From an uncultured Verrucomicrobia subdivision 3 bacterium (lineage in GTDB: Bacteria > Verrucomicrobiota > Verrucomicrobiia > Limisphaerales > UBA11358), in the NCBI GenBank assembly GCA_903895255.1, contig CAITTG010000045.1:1-34191 (forward strand): a DNA stretch of 34,191 bases, read 5' to 3'. Shown piece by piece: positions 16,293 to 24,624 of the stretch. The translations under genes and the position numbers were made by a program. Below the pieces are notes generated by a model. It did no database searches. It worked only from the letters and a program-made list of their open reading frames with translations, and was not told the origin of the DNA. Numbering within the stretch: the stretch's first letter is position 1; each line of letters starts with the position of its first letter.

Positions 16293-18080
16293 ATGAGCAA
16301 GATTCTCAACCTCGCTGCCTACCAGTTCGTGACCCTTGCGGACTTGCGTTGTTTGCGCTCCCGGCTGCTGGCGTTGTGCCAAGGTTGGGAACTTAAGGGC
16401 ACGATTTTACTTAGTCACGAGGGCATCAACCTGTTTGTCGCCGGGCCGCCGGATAAAATTCACGCCTTGCTCGCCGAGTTGCGGAGCTGGCCTGGCCTGG
16501 CCGGACTGCCGGCTAAGTTTAGTGAGACGGATCACCAGCCCTTTCGCCGCATGCTCGTGCGCCTGAAAAAGGAGATCATCGCCTTCGGGGTCCAAGGCAT
16601 CAATCCCGCGTTGCGCACCTCCCCCAAACTGCCACCCGCCACCTTGAAACAGTGGCTCGATGAAGGCCGGCCCATCACCCTTCTCGACACGCGCAACGAT
16701 TACGAAATCAAACTCGGCACTTTCAAAAACGCCCTCCCCATTGGAATCGAACAGTTTCGTGATTTCCCGGCGGCCGTCGGCAAGCTGCCCCCGGAATTAA
16801 AAGAACAGCCCATCGTCATGTTTTGCACCGGCGGCATACGTTGTGAAAAAGCCGGGCCGTTCATGGAACGCGAGGGCTTCAAAAACATCTTCCAACTGGA
16901 AGGCGGCATCCTTAAATATTTTGAAGAATGCGGCGGTGCGCATTACGACGGCGAATGCTTTGTCTTCGACCAGCGCGTGGGGTTGGACCCCAACTTGCTA
17001 GAAACCGAGTCCAACCAGTGTTACGCCTGCCACACCCCGCTCACAGCGGCCGAACAGGCGGATGCGCGCTACGTGGCCGGACAGTCCTGCCCCTACTGCT
17101 TTAAAACGCCCGCCGAGCAACTCGCCATCACTCTCGCTGAACGTCACGCCGCCATCCAGCGGGTTTGCTCGCCGCTGCCTGGCAGCGTTCCACGGGATAA
17201 TTACAAGGCCATCAATGTCCCGGCGGGGTGCGATGGAATGACGCTGCTCGCCACGCTGTGCACCGTGGTGAAGAACGTCCCCGCCGCCGAGTGGCTGGCT
17301 GAATTCGCCGCCGGCCGCGTGATCAATCACGACCGCCAGACCGTCACCCCCGAACTCATCGTGCGCATGGGGCAGCGTTACCGCCATGTCTTTCCCGGCA
17401 TTACCGAGCCGGATGTCAATGTTCGGGTGGCAATTCTCTACGAAGATGAGGCGCTCATTGTGCTCAACAAACCCGCGCCCCTGCCCATGCACGCCGGCGG
17501 CCGGTTCTATCGCAACACGCTCCAGCACATTCTGAACGAGGTGTACCATCCGCAGAAACCGCACCCGGCCCATCGTTTGGATGCCAACACCACCGGCCTG
17601 GTGCTGGTTACCCGCACCCGGCATTTTGCCGGCCGGCTCCAGCCCCAATTTGCGCGGGGGCAGGTGGAGAAGCGCTATCTGGTACGTGTCCAGGGTCATC
17701 CGCCCGACGACACCTTCACCTGTGATGCGCCGATTAGCGCCCAGTCTGGCGAAACTGGCTCGCGCAGGGTGGATTGGGATGCCGGTCTCTCCGCGCGCAC
17801 CGGGTTTGCCGTCCGCCAGCGCCTGCCTGACGGCACTGCGCTGCTCGAAGCCCGGCCTTTCACCGGTCGCACCAACCAGATTCGCGTCCACCTCTGGCAC
17901 CTGGGCTATCCGGTCTGCGGTGATGCCGTTTACCTCCCGGACCAAACCCTGGGCGATACCCAAACCCTCAGCCTCACCGATCCGCCCCTCTGCTTGCACG
18001 CCTGGCAGCTTAAATTTGTCCACCCATTAACCCGGCAGCCCGTGGCCTTCAGCGCGCCACCGCCTGCCTGGTGCTCTTGA
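16293..18080 (+). CDS. TrhO-RluA fusion: tRNA uridine hydroxylase plus pseudouridine synthase
   Basis: 595-residue two-enzyme protein. Residues 1 to about 275 are a full TrhO/UPF0176 protein. It has the N-terminal acylphosphatase-like domain (LKGTILLSHEGINLFVAG) and a rhodanese domain with active-site loop MFCTGGIRCEKA (C178, C184). The zinc-binding C-x2-C...C-x2-C tail is QCYACH...CPYC. TrhO makes 5-hydroxyuridine at tRNA position 34. Residues about 300-370 look like a diverged S4 domain. Residues 385-590 are an RluA-type pseudouridine synthase with HRLDANTTGLVL (catalytic D430), the KRYLV strand and RPFTGRTNQIRVHLWHLGYPV. Both halves keep their catalytic residues. It probably forms a unit with the upstream kinase gene because of the 29-bp gap, though no functional link is evident. 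Confidence 0.9.
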   Translation: MSKILNLAAYQFVTLADLRCLRSRLLALCQGWELKGTILLSHEGINLFVAGPPDKIHALLAELRSWPGLAGLPAKFSETDHQPFRRMLVRLKKEIIAFGVQGINPALRTSPKLPPATLKQWLDEGRPITLLDTRNDYEIKLGTFKNALPIGIEQFRDFPAAVGKLPPELKEQPIVMFCTGGIRCEKAGPFMEREGFKNIFQLEGGILKYFEECGGAHYDGECFVFDQRVGLDPNLLETESNQCYACHTPLTAAEQADARYVAGQSCPYCFKTPAEQLAITLAERHAAIQRVCSPLPGSVPRDNYKAINVPAGCDGMTLLATLCTVVKNVPAAEWLAEFAAGRVINHDRQTVTPELIVRMGQRYRHVFPGITEPDVNVRVAILYEDEALIVLNKPAPLPMHAGGRFYRNTLQHILNEVYHPQKPHPAHRLDANTTGLVLVTRTRHFAGRLQPQFARGQVEKRYLVRVQGHPPDDTFTCDAPISAQSGETGSRRVDWDAGLSARTGFAVRQRLPDGTALLEARPFTGRTNQIRVHLWHLGYPVCGDAVYLPDQTLGDTQTLSLTDPPLCLHAWQLKFVHPLTRQPVAFSAPPPAWCS

Positions 18081-18186
18081 GGTTGTTTAGCCCCATCAGC
18101 GGCCGTCCATCACCGCCGTCCCCCGGGGTGGGACCTGCGGCCTCGGGTTTGGGATTCGGCTGGCCGGCTCCGTCTTGCGTCAGTGC

Positions 18187-19692
18187 TCAATGTCCCGCGC
18201 CACCATCTTCCTCATAAATCAAGCCTTCATCGCCATCCGACAGGTCCTCGTACATGACGGGGCCTTTGCCATCCGGGGAGGCCATGTTGGGCTTTCCATG
18301 TGCCAAACCCGTTTTTAGAGTAAATAACAAGCCCAAAGGTTTGGCGGCTTCCTTGCCCAGCGTTTCAATCCGTGCCTCCATGGCTGCCACCTTTTCCGGA
18401 TTGGCGGTGGCGAGATTATTGGTCTCGTAGGGATCGGCCGCCAGGTTATAGAGGTCCACGGTTGACGGGATGAGCGGCCGCCAGATCAGTTTCCAATCCC
18501 CCTGACGAATGGCCGCGCGAAATGGTTCAATGTTGTAAACGAATTCCGTGCGTGGGGAAGGCTGGTTTTCACTGATGGTTCCCCAGACATTGGTGCCATC
18601 GAGCGGTTTGCACTTGGCGGTCGATGCCCCGGCCAGCGCGGCAAACGTGGGGAAAATATCCACGGCGTGAATCAACCCATCCACGGTCCCGGGCTTGATG
18701 TGCCCGGGCCAGTTGGCGCAGGCGCAAACCAGGGTGCCGCCTTCGAAGAGCGTGCCTTTGCCGTCACGGTACGGACCATTGTCCGCCGGCAGCTTGACTT
18801 TTGAGAGGTCAGCCATTTGGCCGGCGAACATGGCGTTCCGCGTCCCGCCGTTGTCGCTATGGAACAGAATCAGCGTGTTGTCGCGCAGACCTTTCCGGTC
18901 CAGCGCCTCGACCACTTTGCCAATTTCATCGTCCATGCAGGCGATCATGGCGGCGTAAGTGCGGCGTGTCGGATCGGTGATATTGGGGAAGCGTTCCAGA
19001 TAAGCCTTCGGCACTTGAAAGGGCGTGTGCGGGGCGTTGAACGTCAAATACAGGTAGAACGGCTTGTCCGCGCTTTGCGCGTTGATGTATTTCACGGCGT
19101 CCGCGCCGAGCAATTCGGTCGTATAACCTTTTTCATGAACCGGTTCGTTGTTGCGGAACCAGTCAAGCACCCCGGCGTCACTGTGGGTGAAATAATCGAG
19201 CTCACCAATCATCGCGCCGTATTGGTAATCGAAGCCGCGCTGTTTGGGCCAGTACTTCAGGTCCGCATGGCCAAGGTGCCATTTCCCAATGATGGCGGTG
19301 TTGTAGCCCGCTTCCTGGAGTGCCTGGGGCAGCAGCCATTCGGTGGTGTCCAGGCCATAGGCGGCGGGACCGGGAATCACGATGGTTTGCAGACCGTAGC
19401 GGAAGGGATAACGGCCGGTCATTAGTGCCGCGCGCGTCGGCGTGCACATGCTTTGCACATAAAATTGTGCAAACTTCGCCCCGCCCGCCGCGAGCTTGTC
19501 CAAGTTGGGCGTCTGTAGGTCCGGACTGCCATTGAACCCCACATCCCGCCAGCCGAGGTCGTCGGCGACGATGTGGACGATATTGGGTTTGGCATCGGCC
19601 GCACGGGTCGTCGAACTGGCGATGGGCAACACCGCCAGGCAGGCCACCAGGCTTAAGCTGCGAAACGCGTAATGGAGGAGGGGGGATTTCAT
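18187..19692 (-). CDS. Secreted type I sulfatase
   Basis: 501-residue exported sulfatase (start ATG 19692, chosen because the signal peptide MKSPLLHYAFRSLSLVACLA...TTRAAD follows directly). The N-terminal metal site PNIVHIVADDLGWRDVGFNG (36-55) provides the Asp-Asp calcium ligands. SMCTPTRAALMTGRYP carries C83 in the C-x-P-x-R motif that is converted to formylglycine. IGKWHLGH and FHSDNGG are the further active-site motifs. The anaerobic- or FGE-type maturase is not encoded nearby. Such enzymes remove sulfate from glycans; together with the GH2 and SGNH enzymes this fits polysaccharide scavenging. The C-terminal end (MASPDGKGPVMYEDLSDGDE) is acidic and unconserved. It converges with the TrhO-RluA gene across 106 bp. 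Confidence 0.94.
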   Translation of the reverse strand: MKSPLLHYAFRSLSLVACLAVLPIASSTTRAADAKPNIVHIVADDLGWRDVGFNGSPDLQTPNLDKLAAGGAKFAQFYVQSMCTPTRAALMTGRYPFRYGLQTIVIPGPAAYGLDTTEWLLPQALQEAGYNTAIIGKWHLGHADLKYWPKQRGFDYQYGAMIGELDYFTHSDAGVLDWFRNNEPVHEKGYTTELLGADAVKYINAQSADKPFYLYLTFNAPHTPFQVPKAYLERFPNITDPTRRTYAAMIACMDDEIGKVVEALDRKGLRDNTLILFHSDNGGTRNAMFAGQMADLSKVKLPADNGPYRDGKGTLFEGGTLVCACANWPGHIKPGTVDGLIHAVDIFPTFAALAGASTAKCKPLDGTNVWGTISENQPSPRTEFVYNIEPFRAAIRQGDWKLIWRPLIPSTVDLYNLAADPYETNNLATANPEKVAAMEARIETLGKEAAKPLGLLFTLKTGLAHGKPNMASPDGKGPVMYEDLSDGDEGLIYEEDGGAGH

Positions 19693-19795
19693 GATTGATT
19701 TTCGTTTAGGATAGAGCCTTCCTTGAGCCCAGCGCATCAACAAGGGTCGATGCGCGGAAACTCGTTATGATGAGTAACATGCCAGACTTCATGAC

Positions 19796-19824
19796 CTGAT
19801 AAAATAGGTTGATTGCACTATAAT
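19796..19824 (+). promoter_or_regulatory. Promoter for the membrane-tailed sigma factor gene
   Basis: A perfect -10 TATAAT (19819-19824) lies 17 bp after CTGATA (19796-19801, 4 of 6 -35 matches), pointing toward the sigma gene with a leader of about 180 nt. The 316-bp gap between the sulfatase and sigma starts also holds a direct repeat of ATTTGGGC (near 19835 and 19869). Otherwise I see nothing in it. Confidence 0.55.
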
Positions 19825-20008
19825 TAGGACAATCATTTGGGCAAGAATAAATTATGGCCGCCCTATTATTTGGGCGAGTCCTGGCGCTTGCCAAACTAAA
19901 CCTGGCCAAGCGTAATTCCCGGCAAACCCCGTGCCCGACCGATGGTTTGTGTCCGCGTCGTTAATTTCTCTGTCACCTCCAGGCTTTTTCCGGTCCTTGT
20001 TTGGTGCT

Positions 20009-21466
20009 ATGGTGAATTTTAACAGCATGGATGTGACCGAAGCCAACGATGCGGAATTAGTGGCGGCCAGTCTCGGCGGCAGCCGGGACGCCTTTCGCCG
20101 GATTGTGGAGCGCTATCAGACGCTCATCTGTTCCCTCGCTTATTGCGCCACGGGGAGTGTGAGTCAGAGTCAGGACATGGCGCAGGAAACCTTTCTGGCC
20201 GCCTGGCGGGACCTCGCCGCGTTGCGCGAACCCGAAAAACTCAAGGCCTGGCTCTGTCGCATTGCGCGCAACCGCATTTATAAAAGCCATCGCCGGGCGG
20301 GCGGGGATTTGGTTGCCCAGGCCATGCCGCTGGAGGCGGGACAGGAGGTGCCGGCGCAGCAGGCGCTGCCGTGCGAACAGGCCATCAGCCGTGAGGAAGA
20401 GGCGATTCTGTGGCGGTCCCTGGAGCGCATCCCTCAAACTTACCGCGAACCCTTGATCTTGTTTTATCGCGAACACCAGTCCGTAGCCAGCGTGGCTGTC
20501 GCATTGGAATTATCCGAGGACACCGTCAAGCAGCGGCTTTCGCGCGGGCGCAAGTTATTGCAGGAAGAGGTGCGGGGATTCGTGGAAAATACCCTGCGGC
20601 GCAGCGCGCCGGGCCGGGAGTTTGCCGGCCTGGTGCTGGCGGCGTTGCCCGCCACCACCGGCTCCGTGGCCACGGCCAGCGCCACCTTGGGAGCCAAGGG
20701 CGCGGCGACAGCCAAATCAGGCTTGCTGGCGTTATGGGTCCTCCCTCTGGCCCCGTTTTTCGGGTTGCTGGCCGGTTTCCTGTCGCAACTCTCCACTGTT
20801 CGCGCCGGCACCTCGGGTCGCTTGCGCTGGATCAAGACCTTACAACTGGCCGCCATCTGGATCTTGATTCCGTTTTTTTGCGCGGCCGGTGAGGGCACGG
20901 TCTCCGCCTTGAGCCGGCACTATGCCTGGTCAGACCAAGCCTACTTTATCGCCCGGACCGGGTTTTGGTGGGGGTTCACCCTGCTGCTGGCCTTCTGGAT
21001 GATGTGGATGTATCACCGGGCTCTGGCTGCGGCCTTGGCCTATCCAGCCGCCGCTTCGCCCCCGCCTTCGACTTATTCAATCCTGAATAATATGGGTATC
21101 CATATTGCGATGTTCTTGTGGTTGGTGGCCGTGGCCTGGCGCATGGACGATCACCAGACCGCCGGACAGGTGGGCTTGGTGGTGGCGTTGCTGGCCGCGT
21201 GGAGGCATTTCAGCCGACCGGGCAGAACCGGCCCGGCGGTTGTCCGCGCAACCTTCGGCCATGTGGGCTTGGGTTGCTCCATTATCGTGACGGTGATTAA
21301 CCTGCGTCTGGATGTCTGGCTGGCCACCAACCGCGGCGTCAGCGTGGCGGTGATTCATCAAATCTACCCCATGTGGCTGGTCCCGGTGCTCTCGGCCTCC
21401 GTGGCGCTCTGGATCGGACTGCTCCTTTTATGTCCGTGGCGCAAGGCGTCAGGTCCAGCGGTTTGA
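20009..21466 (+). CDS. ECF sigma factor with a C-terminal multi-pass membrane domain
   Basis: 485-residue fusion. Residues about 15-85 are sigma region 2 (DAFRRIVERYQTLICSLAYCATGS...QDMAQETFLAAWRDL). Residues about 140-195 are region 4 (LERIPQTYREPLILFYREHQSVASVAVALELSEDTVKQRLSRGRKLL). After a short linker come six or seven hydrophobic helices (WVLPLAPFFGLLAGFL, AAIWILIPFFCAAG, FWWGFTLLLAFWMMWMY, NMGIHIAMFLWLVAVAW and others) to the C-terminus. Thus the sigma factor should be membrane-anchored, and the membrane part may act as its own sensor or anti-sigma. No separate anti-sigma gene is adjacent. The ATG at 20009 is used; 20027 is equally possible and neither has a clear ribosome-binding site. 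The TGA stop abuts the TSUP gene stop on the opposite strand. Confidence 0.9.
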   Translation: MVNFNSMDVTEANDAELVAASLGGSRDAFRRIVERYQTLICSLAYCATGSVSQSQDMAQETFLAAWRDLAALREPEKLKAWLCRIARNRIYKSHRRAGGDLVAQAMPLEAGQEVPAQQALPCEQAISREEEAILWRSLERIPQTYREPLILFYREHQSVASVAVALELSEDTVKQRLSRGRKLLQEEVRGFVENTLRRSAPGREFAGLVLAALPATTGSVATASATLGAKGAATAKSGLLALWVLPLAPFFGLLAGFLSQLSTVRAGTSGRLRWIKTLQLAAIWILIPFFCAAGEGTVSALSRHYAWSDQAYFIARTGFWWGFTLLLAFWMMWMYHRALAAALAYPAAASPPPSTYSILNNMGIHIAMFLWLVAVAWRMDDHQTAGQVGLVVALLAAWRHFSRPGRTGPAVVRATFGHVGLGCSIIVTVINLRLDVWLATNRGVSVAVIHQIYPMWLVPVLSASVALWIGLLLLCPWRKASGPAV

Positions 21467-22249
21467 TCACTTCCCAAATTGCTGGTAAAAGGTCCAGCCG
21501 GAAATCAGGAAGCCAATCGCCGTGATGAGCTGGCGGACGCGGGCCTGCGGGATCTGTTGGGAAAAATGGGAGCCTAAATAATATCCTGTCACCGCTCCCA
21601 CCGTCATGACTCCCGCCCGTGGCCAGTCAATCAGGCCCGCACCGATGAACCACAGCGCCGCCATGACATTGATGAGCGACCCCAGGATGGTTTTCAGCGT
21701 GTTCATCTCATAAATATTGCCCATCCCGATGAATCCCAGCGTCGCCAGCATGAGAATGCCAATGCCCGCGCCGAAGTAGCCACCGTAAATGGAAACCAGA
21801 AATTGAAAGAAAATCGCGCCCCACACCCGGGCGGGTTTATCATCCGCCGCTGTCAGTTTGGCGGAGCCGGCGTAGCTCCGAAAAAATCCCTGGGCCAGGA
21901 AGATCAGGGTGGCGAAAAACAGCAGGAAGGGCACCAGCCGGCCAAAAGTTTTGTCGCTGGTGTGGGTCAGCAGCGCGCTGCCGATGAGTCCCCCCAGCAC
22001 GCTCGCGGGCAGGAAGCGCCGCAGCCAGGGGCGGACGGCCGGGATGTACTGGCGGTTGCCAAACATTCCGCCGCTGGTGCCGATCACCAGAGCCAGTGTG
22101 CTGGTGGCATTGGCGATGATCGGGCTGGTGCCAAAGGCGAGCAGGGTGGGGAAGGTCACCAGCGTGCCGCCTCCGGCCACGGCATTGATCGCCCCTCCGG
22201 CCGCCGCTGAACTGACCAACCCGATTATCTCCCAGTCCGACATCATCAT
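21467..22249 (-). CDS. TSUP (TauE/SafE) family membrane transporter
   Basis: 260-residue inner-membrane protein with about eight hydrophobic segments. The opening WEIIGLVSSAAAGGAINAVAGGGTLVTFPTLLAFG is the diagnostic TSUP repeat: G-x-x-N-x-x-x-GGGG-x-x-x-x-P. Its second-half counterpart is VSIYGGYFGAGIGILMLATLGFIG. The family exports sulfite, sulfoacetate and related sulfur-containing organic anions, or imports some of them; given the sulfatase nearby a sulfur role is possible but not shown. Three consecutive ATGs (22249, 22246, 22243) serve as candidate starts; a longer open frame upstream lacks any conserved sequence. Its stop codon touches that of the sigma factor gene, and it diverges from the small membrane protein gene over 122 bp. 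Confidence 0.9.
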   Translation of the reverse strand: MMMSDWEIIGLVSSAAAGGAINAVAGGGTLVTFPTLLAFGTSPIIANATSTLALVIGTSGGMFGNRQYIPAVRPWLRRFLPASVLGGLIGSALLTHTSDKTFGRLVPFLLFFATLIFLAQGFFRSYAGSAKLTAADDKPARVWGAIFFQFLVSIYGGYFGAGIGILMLATLGFIGMGNIYEMNTLKTILGSLINVMAALWFIGAGLIDWPRAGVMTVGAVTGYYLGSHFSQQIPQARVRQLITAIGFLISGWTFYQQFGK

Positions 22250-22371
22250 ACGCCAGACTAATGGACCCGGGCGGATTTGGGAAGTATGGAAACACCTCTG
22301 AACTCGGTTGCCAACACAGTTGCTTTTCCAATTTGCTTTTGGCAAGTTTCCTCCATGGTCATTCGCTAAAA

Positions 22372-22620
22372 ATGAGCATTAGCAACCTTGTGGTAACGTC
22401 GAAATACGGCCGCGAATGGTCGCAGGGATTGGGTGCGGCGGCGGTGCTCAGCCTGGGCCTGTGGCTCCCGGCTTACTTTGTCGTGAGTGATCGTTTTGCC
22501 GAGGCCTGGTGGTATGACTTTGCCATCGGCTTCATCGTTCTCGCCGCCGTGGGCACGCTTGCCTGGGTGACCTGCGCAGTGGCGGAATGGCTGGAAAAAC
22601 GGAACGCCCGCCGCACTTAA
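22372..22620 (+). CDS. Small two-helix membrane protein
   Basis: 82-residue protein that I do not recognise as a named family. MSISNLVVTSKYGREWSQG is followed by two hydrophobic helices (AAAVLSLGLWLPAYFVV, about 23-39, and FAIGFIVLAAVGTLAWVTCAVA, about 50-71) and a basic tail EWLEKRNARRT. The charge distribution suggests both ends face the cytoplasm. It is divergent from the TSUP transporter and convergent with the GT-C-like gene. No ribosome-binding site is obvious before the ATG at 22372, so the start is uncertain. Confidence 0.55.
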   Translation: MSISNLVVTSKYGREWSQGLGAAAVLSLGLWLPAYFVVSDRFAEAWWYDFAIGFIVLAAVGTLAWVTCAVAEWLEKRNARRT

Positions 22621-22646
22621 AGTTCCAATTTACAACCGAAAATCCA

Positions 22647-23783
22647 TCATCCCGGACCACCCAATTGATGGCGGATTTCGTCCCGGCATTTTTTCAGGAG
22701 GTCCAACAGTTGCTCGCGCCAGATGGCCCAGATGGCGGCCAGGCCGAGGCAGTAAATCGCCAGATCAATGATGCCGCCCACGGAGGCACTCGCCAGGGGC
22801 GGACCATCGCCGCCGGCGGCGATGTGGCACGTGGCCAGGACTATAAAAGCCATCGTGAAGGCATTCCGGACCACGCAGGCAAACACCAGCGGGATGGCCA
22901 GGTATTCATTCGTGGTGGCCGGGGTGGCGGCGAGCATCACGCACGTGTACATCAGGAGGGAGTCCAGCACGGGCAGTTTCCGGCATAGGAAGGCAAACCA
23001 AGCCAGCAGGAGGAACCAAACAATCTTTGGGTCCAGGGTGCTCTGGATCAGCGTGGGCATGAGCAGGCGATAGAAATAAGCGTTCGGATAGGATTGGTAC
23101 TGGAACACATGGGCGATGATCCCTGCATGCCCAGCCGGCCAGTAGGGCGCAAAGCTAAGCAGGAAAATTGCCACGGGCATCAGGAGTACGATGGCTTTTT
23201 GGCCCAGGCCTTTTTGCTTCACCGCCAGCCAGAAGGGAAAGGCAAAGAGAATATGCTTGGTCATCAGGGAAAGGCCCAGCACCGCCAGGCCGCAGAATTT
23301 GCGGCGGTTTACCGGTTGCTCCACGTCGTCCCCAAACAGGAGCACCGCCCAGAGCCCCAGCAGGATGGCGATGTTTTCAAACTGGTTGTGGTAGCCGCTC
23401 AGCATGATGGACACTGGATTGAGGAAATACAGGGTGGCGGCCAGGCGGCCAAACTTCCGCCAGAGAATCCAGGAAATGCCGGCGTCCACGGCGGTCAGGC
23501 AGCCAATTAGCAGGTGCCGAAACCCCGCCTCCTGATGGCCGGCCAGCACATCCAGGATGTGTAACAACCACATCCACACCGGGGCATAGTTGTAGCGGCC
23601 AGTGCCATTGTAAACCTCCTGCCCGTGGGCCATGAGGCTGGCGGTGATTTTCCAAGAATCCCAGTCGTAGTTGCTCCCGTAAGTGGACACCCAAAAGCGG
23701 GCGACCACCCCGAGCGCCAGCACCACCGGCAGCCAGCCCAGTCGGAGGGCTTTTTGCCCGGCGGATTCGGAGGGTTGCTGCAT
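22647..23783 (-). CDS. GT-C-fold-like membrane glycosyltransferase/mannosyltransferase homologue
   Basis: 378-residue polytopic membrane protein with about nine to ten hydrophobic helices. After the first helix (LGWLPVVLALGVVARFWVSTY) an acidic loop SNYDWDSWKITASLM carries a D-x-D-like D-W-D pattern. This resembles the first periplasmic loop of PIG-M/DUF2029 GT-C glycosyltransferases, which use lipid-linked sugars. The segments YNYAPVWMWLLHIL and NPVSIMLSGYHNQFENIAILLGLWAVL are also typical of that group. The substrate is not predictable. The ATG at 23783 is preferred to an in-frame TTG 12 codons upstream. It lies 67 bp downstream of eutC on the same strand and may be cotranscribed, though a functional link is not apparent. 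Confidence 0.7.
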   Translation of the reverse strand: MQQPSESAGQKALRLGWLPVVLALGVVARFWVSTYGSNYDWDSWKITASLMAHGQEVYNGTGRYNYAPVWMWLLHILDVLAGHQEAGFRHLLIGCLTAVDAGISWILWRKFGRLAATLYFLNPVSIMLSGYHNQFENIAILLGLWAVLLFGDDVEQPVNRRKFCGLAVLGLSLMTKHILFAFPFWLAVKQKGLGQKAIVLLMPVAIFLLSFAPYWPAGHAGIIAHVFQYQSYPNAYFYRLLMPTLIQSTLDPKIVWFLLLAWFAFLCRKLPVLDSLLMYTCVMLAATPATTNEYLAIPLVFACVVRNAFTMAFIVLATCHIAAGGDGPPLASASVGGIIDLAIYCLGLAAIWAIWREQLLDLLKKCRDEIRHQLGGPG

Positions 23784-23850
23784 GCGCGGGAGTTTTTCGG
23801 GGAGGGCAGGGGAATACAATCAAAAACGTGCGCAAGGAAAACCGCAAATC

Positions 23851-24624
23851 TCAATAACCATGTAATTTTGCCGTCGAAGCTGGGTGGGTAAGGGAATCAT
23901 GGTCATCTTTCAGCAGCACGCCGCTGAGCTGGCGCTGGCGGGATTGGGTGAGTAAATGGAACAGTTTCTCCGCGGCCGCCGCCGGGGCTAGACCTTCGGG
24001 ACGGATATTGGAGACGCAATTGCGGTCGGCGTCGGTTTTGGCCGGGCCCGGTTGGAAGGTGAAATAAGCTCCCAGGCTGTCGGGCGAACCCAAACCGGGA
24101 CGTTCCCCGAGGAGCATCAGGCTCAACCGGGATTTTAAAAGCCCGCCGATTTCATCCTGCACCGCCACGCGGGCGTTGGCCAGGATTACCAGCGGGGCGA
24201 CGCGCCAGCCGCTGGCGAGCAGTTTCGGCAGCAATACCGCCAGCAGTGGCGGCGCTTGTCGCTGCGTGGCCAGCGGGGACAGGCCGTCGGAGAGGATGAT
24301 GGCGAGATCATAGGGGCCTTTCGCTTGAATGGCCTCCAACGCGAGGAGCGATGGCCGGGACAGACCACGGCCGAGATCAGGCCGTTGGAGATAGGTGGCG
24401 CGGTCGGGAGCGTTGCTGGTCAGGATCAAAACCTCACTTGTGAGACCGGCGAGTTGGGCGGCGAGGTCGGCCGGATCAAACGGCGCATGAACGGCATCGC
24501 GGGCGCGGGCCAGAGCGAGCTGAAAATCGAGGCGCTCGCGGGTTGGCAGGCTCCCGCCGGCACGACCAAGGGCGATCCGCGCGGCGGTGAACGCTTTTAA
24601 CTGGCTCCAGGTGTCCGGCGTCAT
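23851..24624 (-). CDS. eutC: Ethanolamine ammonia-lyase small subunit
   Basis: 257-residue small (beta) subunit of adenosylcobalamin-dependent ethanolamine ammonia-lyase, which splits ethanolamine into acetaldehyde and ammonia. Family landmarks are TAARIALGRAGGSLPTRERLDFQLALARARDAVH near the N-terminus and YLQRPDLGRGLS in the middle. Later come IILSDGLSPLATQRQAPPLL and VLLGERPGLGSPDSLGAYFTF, ending with NCVSNIRPEGLAP. This subunit supplies most of the cobalamin-binding site. The ATG at 24624 overlaps the eutB stop (ATGA), so the two are translationally coupled. The N-terminal targeting extension that directs EutC into microcompartments in enterobacteria is essentially missing, in line with the lack of shell genes. 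Confidence 0.95.
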   Translation of the reverse strand: MTPDTWSQLKAFTAARIALGRAGGSLPTRERLDFQLALARARDAVHAPFDPADLAAQLAGLTSEVLILTSNAPDRATYLQRPDLGRGLSRPSLLALEAIQAKGPYDLAIILSDGLSPLATQRQAPPLLAVLLPKLLASGWRVAPLVILANARVAVQDEIGGLLKSRLSLMLLGERPGLGSPDSLGAYFTFQPGPAKTDADRNCVSNIRPEGLAPAAAAEKLFHLLTQSRQRQLSGVLLKDDHDSLTHPASTAKLHGY

